A DNA stretch of 9,466 nucleotides from Prevotellaceae bacterium UBA1710. GTDB taxonomy: Bacteria > Bacteroidota > Bacteroidia > Bacteroidales > Bacteroidaceae. The notes beneath the pieces are model-generated. The model had not been told where the DNA came from. It searched no databases and saw only the letters and a program-made list of their open reading frames with translations. Both the position numbers and the translations under genes were made by a program. Below, in pieces: positions 6,689 through 9,466 of this stretch. Location of the stretch: the NCBI GenBank assembly GCA_002317355.1, contig DCJC01000083.1, positions 1-9,466 of the forward strand. Reading direction: 5' to 3'. The first letter of the stretch is position 1. The number at the start of each line of letters is the position of its first letter.

Positions 6689-6841
6689 ATGATACAACTT
6701 AAGAAGCGGATTGAAGACCTTATAGAAATGGAATTACGTTCGGGTTCTATGGAGGTCATCACTCCAGTTTATGGCTCACGTATGCTCAATGTTCCATTGG
6801 AGGAAGTTGAAATGCTAATGAAGGAGATTGATAAGAAATGA
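6689..6841 (+). CDS. 50-aa small ORF coupled to the cupin gene
   Basis: An ATG at 6689 opens a 50-aa frame that ends in TGA at 6839-6841, overlapping the next ATG at 6838 by four bases (ATGA). The peptide starts MIQLKKRIEDLIEMELRSGS and is charged, mostly helical and without a membrane segment; the middle (MEVITPVYGSRMLNVP) reads as a short beta or loop section and the end (LEEVEMLMKEIDKK) as an amphipathic helix. The ATGA overlap copies the pattern of the other operon junctions, and it fills nearly all of the 178-base gap between its neighbours, which argues that it is translated. I do not recognise the family. It could be a small partner of the cupin or simply provide translational coupling. 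Confidence 0.6.
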   Translation: MIQLKKRIEDLIEMELRSGSMEVITPVYGSRMLNVPLEEVEMLMKEIDKK

Positions 6842-7239
6842 ATAAACTTCAACTCTTAGATCAACAACTTATTGATGCGACTTCCGCTAAGGCGAAAGAG
6901 AATCCTCGTCTCAGAATGAACTATAACTTTCATTCTACATTGGATGATAAGGTTCAGAGGTTCATTAATTGTATGGAACCGGAGACTAAGGTGGAGATTC
7001 ATCATCATCCTGTTGATGAGATGCTTATCGTTATTCGTGGTGCTATCAAGGCGATTCTTGTAGATGATGACAAGAATGTGATTGATGAGAAGATTATCCG
7101 TCCTGCTGATGGGGTATATGGCGTGCAGTTGCCGAAGAATGTGTGGCATACTGTTGAGTGTCTTGAACCTGATACATGTCTGTTTGAGATTAAGGAAGGG
7201 CCGTATGTCACTCATCAAGACGGTGGGATTCTTGAGTGA
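6838..7239 (+). CDS. WbuC-family cupin metalloprotein
   Basis: A 133-aa single-domain cupin. Landmarks: PRLRMNYNFH (23-32), the signature of the WbuC family; metal ligands His55-His56-His57 and Glu61 in the first cupin motif (EIHHHPVDE); RGAIKAILVDDD (67-78); and His104 in the second motif (VWHTVE). WbuC-type proteins recur as small genes in O-antigen and capsule clusters, and their reaction is not established; a metal-dependent isomerase or binding role is often assumed. It is the last gene of the operon, joined to the 50-aa ORF by ATGA, and its stop codon lies 30 bases before a strong terminator hairpin. The symbol wbuC describes family membership only. Confidence 0.88.
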   Translation: MNKLQLLDQQLIDATSAKAKENPRLRMNYNFHSTLDDKVQRFINCMEPETKVEIHHHPVDEMLIVIRGAIKAILVDDDKNVIDEKIIRPADGVYGVQLPKNVWHTVECLEPDTCLFEIKEGPYVTHQDGGILE

Positions 7240-7316
7240 TTAAAGATAAATGGATGAATGATAAAATGAAATTTCCGCTATCTGAGTGTTTGGCTCGGGT
7301 AGCGGAAATTTGGTTT
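7234..7316. repeat. Direct repeat copy 1 (terminator module)
   Basis: This ~82-base segment recurs at 8355-8435. The core at 7267-7316 matches 8386-8435 in 49 of 50 positions, differing at 7297/8416; the upstream part (from GAGTGATTAA) matches with a few substitutions and two single-base gaps. Copy 1 spans the last sense codon and stop of wbuC and reaches the stop codon of the Rpn gene. The two copies flank the Rpn gene, so it may mark a duplication or insertion event. Confidence 0.8.
7269..7311. terminator. Bidirectional terminator after wbuC and the Rpn gene
   Basis: A perfect 12-bp stem joins AAATTTCCGCTA (7269-7280) with TAGCGGAAATTT (7300-7311), extendable by one or two pairs inwards, around a loop of about 15-19 bases. 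T-rich DNA follows on both strands (TGGTTTTA on plus; TTTCATTTTA on minus). It lies between the convergent ends of the polysaccharide operon and the Rpn gene, so it can serve both. A near-identical copy lies at 8388-8430. Confidence 0.8.
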
Positions 7317-8194
7317 TATAAAGCGCTGATTTCTTCAATGGTCAAGCCTGTGTATTTCTGAATCATGTCAATTGGTAAGCCATCGACTTTCATTTGTTTG
7401 GCTATTGCCATTTGATTCTTTCTCTCGCCTATACCAATGCCTTCTTCGATACCTTCAGCACGTCCTTCAGCACGTTCGTTCTTCATGACGGAGAGATTTG
7501 TTCGATATGTGTCAAGACTTACATTGTATTTCATGCGTTCTTCCTCGCTCATGTGAACGAGTTCAGAGATACCTCCTACCTTGCCGAAGATAGGCTGCTG
7601 TGACTGGAATGGTAATGCTGTTGTCATGGTTTCCATATTTACGAGATTGTATAACCAATATTCGATTGGTGACTTCGGATATTCTGTTGATTTTCCCTTG
7701 TAGTCAGGTAGCTCGAGGGTGAAGGCTTTTAGTTTTTCCGAGAATACCTCACCTGTTTCATCTACCTTCAGCTGGATGGTGCGGATAGCTTGAGGCTTGA
7801 AACCTTTCATGTGGAAGTTCATAAAGAATATGCCATAGACTGGATTCAACTCATAGTTCCATGTGGAGTTTCCTTTTCGCTCCTGTGAGGAGAAAGAACG
7901 TGAAAGGTAGAACAGAATGCGGTCGCTGAAGTTCAGTTGTCCCTTGTTCTGCATCTCTACAATAAACTCGCCTCCATCTTCTGTCTTGCAACGCAAATCA
8001 TAGATGACTCCACGAAATTCCTCTGAATCTGCCACAAGGTCTTTATCGATGAACACAATATCTTCGATTGGTGATTTGGGATTCAGCAGATCTGTGAGAA
8101 AGGCTATCATAATGTCTTTCTCACCAAATACTTTCTTGAATCCATAATCGGTCAATGGATTAATGTAGCGTCCTTCTATGTTGCTGTCTGCCAT
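7316..8194 (-). CDS. Rpn-family PD-(D/E)XK nuclease (annotated as 'transposase')
   Basis: A 292-aa protein of the Rpn/PD-(D/E)XK nuclease 'transposase' family common in Bacteroidota. The N-terminal INPLTDYGFKKVFGE (11-25) is the family hallmark. The nuclease core shows RGVIYDLRC with Asp66, then FIVEMQ with Glu80 and Gln82 (ExQ in place of ExK), followed by RILFYLSRSFS (92-102). The C-terminal part has an EG-rich linker (RAEGRAEGIEEGIGIGERKN, 241-260) and an end helix (DMIQKYTGLTIEEISAL). E. coli Rpn proteins promote RecA-independent recombination and act as DNA endonucleases; these are not true transposases. The gene looks complete, with all catalytic residues present, and has its own promoter. 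It is flanked by two copies of a terminator module. A defence, recombination or selfish role is possible. Confidence 0.88.
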   Translation of the reverse strand: MADSNIEGRYINPLTDYGFKKVFGEKDIMIAFLTDLLNPKSPIEDIVFIDKDLVADSEEFRGVIYDLRCKTEDGGEFIVEMQNKGQLNFSDRILFYLSRSFSSQERKGNSTWNYELNPVYGIFFMNFHMKGFKPQAIRTIQLKVDETGEVFSEKLKAFTLELPDYKGKSTEYPKSPIEYWLYNLVNMETMTTALPFQSQQPIFGKVGGISELVHMSEEERMKYNVSLDTYRTNLSVMKNERAEGRAEGIEEGIGIGERKNQMAIAKQMKVDGLPIDMIQKYTGLTIEEISAL

Positions 8195-8354
8195 AATTCA
8201 ATATTGTAAAGAGTCTTTTTGATACACATCTTTTGTGTTGCTCGCGCTCTTTGAGCGCAAAGGTACGATTTTTTCCTTAGTTTCAGTTGTTTGATGCCAA
8301 GAATATCTCAAATTATATGGATTTTTAACTATTTGAGTTGATTGCGGAGGGGGG
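8195..8354. other. Intergenic DNA upstream of the Rpn gene, with inverted repeats
   Basis: There is no gene here. It carries the minus-strand promoter at 8258-8265 and two inverted repeats, GCGCTC-TTT-GAGCGC at 8244-8258 and CTCAAAT (8307-8313) with ATTTGAG (8331-8337), the latter upstream of the promoter. A G7 run sits at 8349-8355, immediately before repeat copy 2. Confidence 0.6.
8244..8265 (-). promoter_or_regulatory. Promoter -7 box and overlapping palindrome for the Rpn gene
   Basis: On the minus strand, TACCTTTG (8265 to 8258) matches TAnnTTTG; I find no good -33 element. The perfect palindrome GCGCTC-TTT-GAGCGC (8244-8258) overlaps the last base of the box and the expected start of transcription. 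That is a natural operator position, or it would form a 5'-end hairpin in the mRNA. The leader to the ATG at 8194 would be about 55 bases. Confidence 0.5.
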
Positions 8355-8435
8355 GAGTGATTAAGGTGAATGGTTAAATGATAAATGAAATTTCCGCTAT
8401 CTGAGTGTTTGGCTCTGGTAGCGGAAATTTGGTTT
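8355..8435. repeat. Direct repeat copy 2 (terminator module)
   Basis: The second copy of the ~82-base module described at 7234-7316, in the same orientation, 1119 bases away in the core. It carries T instead of G at the loop position 8416 and small differences in its left part. Here it is not attached to a plus-strand gene, although it keeps the GAGTGATTAA start that in copy 1 is the end of wbuC. Confidence 0.8.
8388..8430. terminator. Terminator after the lipocalin gene
   Basis: The same 12-bp stem as at 7269-7311 (AAATTTCCGCTA with TAGCGGAAATTT), located 16 bases beyond the minus-strand stop codon at 8447-8449. T-rich DNA follows on the minus strand. It should end the lipocalin transcript and shield the Rpn promoter from read-through. 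Confidence 0.75.
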
Positions 8436-8446
8436 GTGAGAGATGG

Positions 8447-9112
8447 TTATGGTTGGGTGGTGGGGACGCGTTCCTGCTCTACCCAGATGAGGTTGTTGGT
8501 GTCATAGCCTCTTTGTTGTGCCTCACGAAGGAGATTGTTGATGGTGGCTTGGTTGAGTTTGGGAGTGCGTGAGAGAATCCATAGGTAGGTGTCGTCTTCG
8601 CCTCCCACAAGGGCATAGGAGTAGTCGGGGGCGAGGTGCATGATGCGGTAGTCGGAGTAGAAGGGACCGAAGAAGGAGACTTTCAGGAGTCCTGGGGTGT
8701 CGGTGAGTTTGCCTTTGCCTTCGGAGGTTTCCCATTTGCCGTTTTTCTTGCCTTGGTTGATGACTGATAGGGTGCCGTCTTCACGAAGGGTGTAGGTGGC
8801 GGTGCATTGTTGCATGTCGCGCTCAAATCTGTGGTCGAAACGGGCTATCTCATACCATTTGCCGAGGAAGCGGTTGAGGTTGAAGGACTTTACTGGTGTG
8901 TTGTCAACCGTTTGTCGGGTGGTGCATGAGATGAAGCTTGCGAAGATTGAGATGAGGAGTGTGACGAAGAGCATAACGAAGACTGTTTTCCAGTACTTTT
9001 GGTTGGTGTCTTGGTAGAATTCAGACTTTGAGCATCCGCATTGCGGACATTGTTCTGGTGCTTCTTCTCCTTGGTGTTCATAGCCGCACACTTTGCAAAT
9101 CCATTTTTCCAT
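8447..9112 (-). CDS. Rubredoxin-like domain, membrane helix and lipocalin fusion
   Basis: A 221-aa protein read from the ATG at 9112; an ATG at 9175 would place the start inside the promoter box and adds a Gln/Lys-rich segment without domain character. Residues 1-34 form a rubredoxin-like iron site of the rubrerythrin type: WICKVCGYEHQGEEAP with Cys6 and Cys9, then QCPQCGCSKSEF with Cys22 and Cys25. Residues 43-62 are a hydrophobic helix ending FISC63, which resembles a lipobox. Residues 80-215 are a bacterial lipocalin (Blc-like): FLGKWYEIARFDHRFERD with the GxW motif at 84-86, SFFGPFYSDYRI, and YSYALVGG through LWILSR (165-182). Blc-type lipocalins bind lipids at the envelope. A cytoplasmic redox domain and an exported lipocalin on one chain is unusual; topology would be N-in with the lipocalin outside. 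Alone in its transcript. Confidence 0.85.
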   Translation of the reverse strand: MEKWICKVCGYEHQGEEAPEQCPQCGCSKSEFYQDTNQKYWKTVFVMLFVTLLISIFASFISCTTRQTVDNTPVKSFNLNRFLGKWYEIARFDHRFERDMQQCTATYTLREDGTLSVINQGKKNGKWETSEGKGKLTDTPGLLKVSFFGPFYSDYRIMHLAPDYSYALVGGEDDTYLWILSRTPKLNQATINNLLREAQQRGYDTNNLIWVEQERVPTTQP

Positions 9113-9172
9113 AATTGTGAGTTTTTTTTGTTGATAATTGGTTGTTTGATGCCTGTTTTGGCATGTCGTGGG

Positions 9173-9180
9173 CAAAGGTA
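9173..9180 (-). promoter_or_regulatory. Promoter -7 box for the rubredoxin-lipocalin gene
   Basis: On the minus strand, TACCTTTG (9180 to 9173) matches TAnnTTTG; no good -33 element is visible about 20 bases upstream. Transcription would begin near 9166, leaving a leader of about 55 bases to the ATG at 9112, much like the spacing at the Rpn gene. It argues against the ATG at 9175 as start. Confidence 0.55.
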
Positions 9181-9249
9181 TGGGTTATTTCGTGAATTTT
9201 GGTGGGGTGGTGTGGCGTTTTTCTTATCGGAGAGGTAGTTTTTCTGATG

Positions 9250-9466
9250 GTGCTTGCGCTTGTGGCTTTGCCTGGGACATTAATTAGGACACGAATTGGG
9301 ACATTAATTAGGACATTAATTTTTTATGAACACGGAATACTCGGACTACACGGACGTGCGCTTAAGCTTGAGTGGTTTTGCTTGAAACATTAATTAGGAC
9401 ACGAATTGGGACATTAATTAGGACATAATTTTTTTGAACAAGGAATACTCGGACTACACGGACGTG
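9250..9466. repeat. ~110-bp tandem repeat, cut by the window edge
   Basis: Two units follow each other with a period of 110 bases, roughly 9250-9358 and 9359-9466. The best-matching part is 9277-9358 against 9387-9466, nearly identical apart from a few changes. Each unit has a variable front (GCTTGCGCTTGTGGCTTTGC against GCTTAAGCTTGAGTGGTTTT), then ACATTAATTAGGAC repeated with ACGAATTGGG between, a T-run, and GGAATACTCGGACTACACGG. The second unit ends at GACGTG exactly where the window stops, so more units may follow. No protein-coding character. It is not CRISPR: units abut and are internally repetitive. Confidence 0.8.

Noticed and set aside
9113..9175. Upstream start for the rubredoxin-lipocalin gene
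   Set aside because: The ATG at 9175 falls within the -7 promoter box, and the extra 21 residues add no domain before the rubredoxin start MEKWICKVCG.
9199..9393. 64-aa plus-strand frame at the right edge
   Set aside because: It runs through the tandem repeat and would encode repeat-derived residues (LIRTRIGTLIRTLI); no coding support.
9250..9466. CRISPR array
   Set aside because: The units are about 110 bases, abut each other, and contain internal repeats; there are no short repeats with unrelated spacers and no cas gene.

Overview
The window looks like chromosomal DNA of a Bacteroidota member, most likely Bacteroidales close to Prevotella/Segatella or Bacteroides. The reasons are promoters of the Bacteroidota type (TAnnTTTG -7 boxes at 237-244, 1598-1605, 8258-8265 and 9173-9180), AT-rich start regions without strong Shine-Dalgarno sites, and gene families typical of the group: the 'MAILNGI' hypothetical protein, a PD-(D/E)XK Rpn-type protein, and a WbuC cupin closing a polysaccharide operon. 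The species cannot be named from the sequence alone.

Layout. 1-498 is a non-coding leader with a promoter and GC-rich hairpins. 499-1419 encodes a Bacteroidota-specific protein of unknown function with codon use unlike its neighbours. 1421-1535 is a large three-tier palindrome. 1575-1724 is a promoter plus structured leader for a 104-aa two-helix membrane protein (1725-2039), which is followed by a terminator-like hairpin (2061-2088). 2143-7239 is a compact seven-gene plus-strand operon: GT26 glycosyltransferase, SDR sugar-nucleotide enzyme, nucleotidyltransferase-fold protein, VanZ-like membrane protein, WbpL/WecA-type phosphoglycosyltransferase, a 50-aa small ORF, and a WbuC cupin. Two minus-strand genes follow: an Rpn-type nuclease (7316-8194) and a rubredoxin-membrane helix-lipocalin fusion (8447-9112). 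The right edge (about 9250-9466) is the start of a ~110-bp tandem repeat that runs out of the window.

How the genes may work together. The WbpL/WecA-type enzyme should start a glycan on undecaprenyl phosphate. The SDR is the kind of enzyme that makes the unusual amino sugar such transferases use. The GT26 enzyme usually adds the second sugar. WbuC cupins recur in O-antigen and capsule loci. Five of the six junctions in this operon are either 1- or 4-base overlaps, so translation is probably coupled. No flippase or polymerase is present, so this is part of a pathway rather than a complete capsule locus.

The least ordinary points are the rubredoxin-lipocalin fusion, the near-identical terminator modules that flank the Rpn gene, the ~110-bp tandem array, the structured leaders before the first two genes, and the unlisted 50-aa ORF. 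I see no clear evidence for a wholly new multi-gene system.
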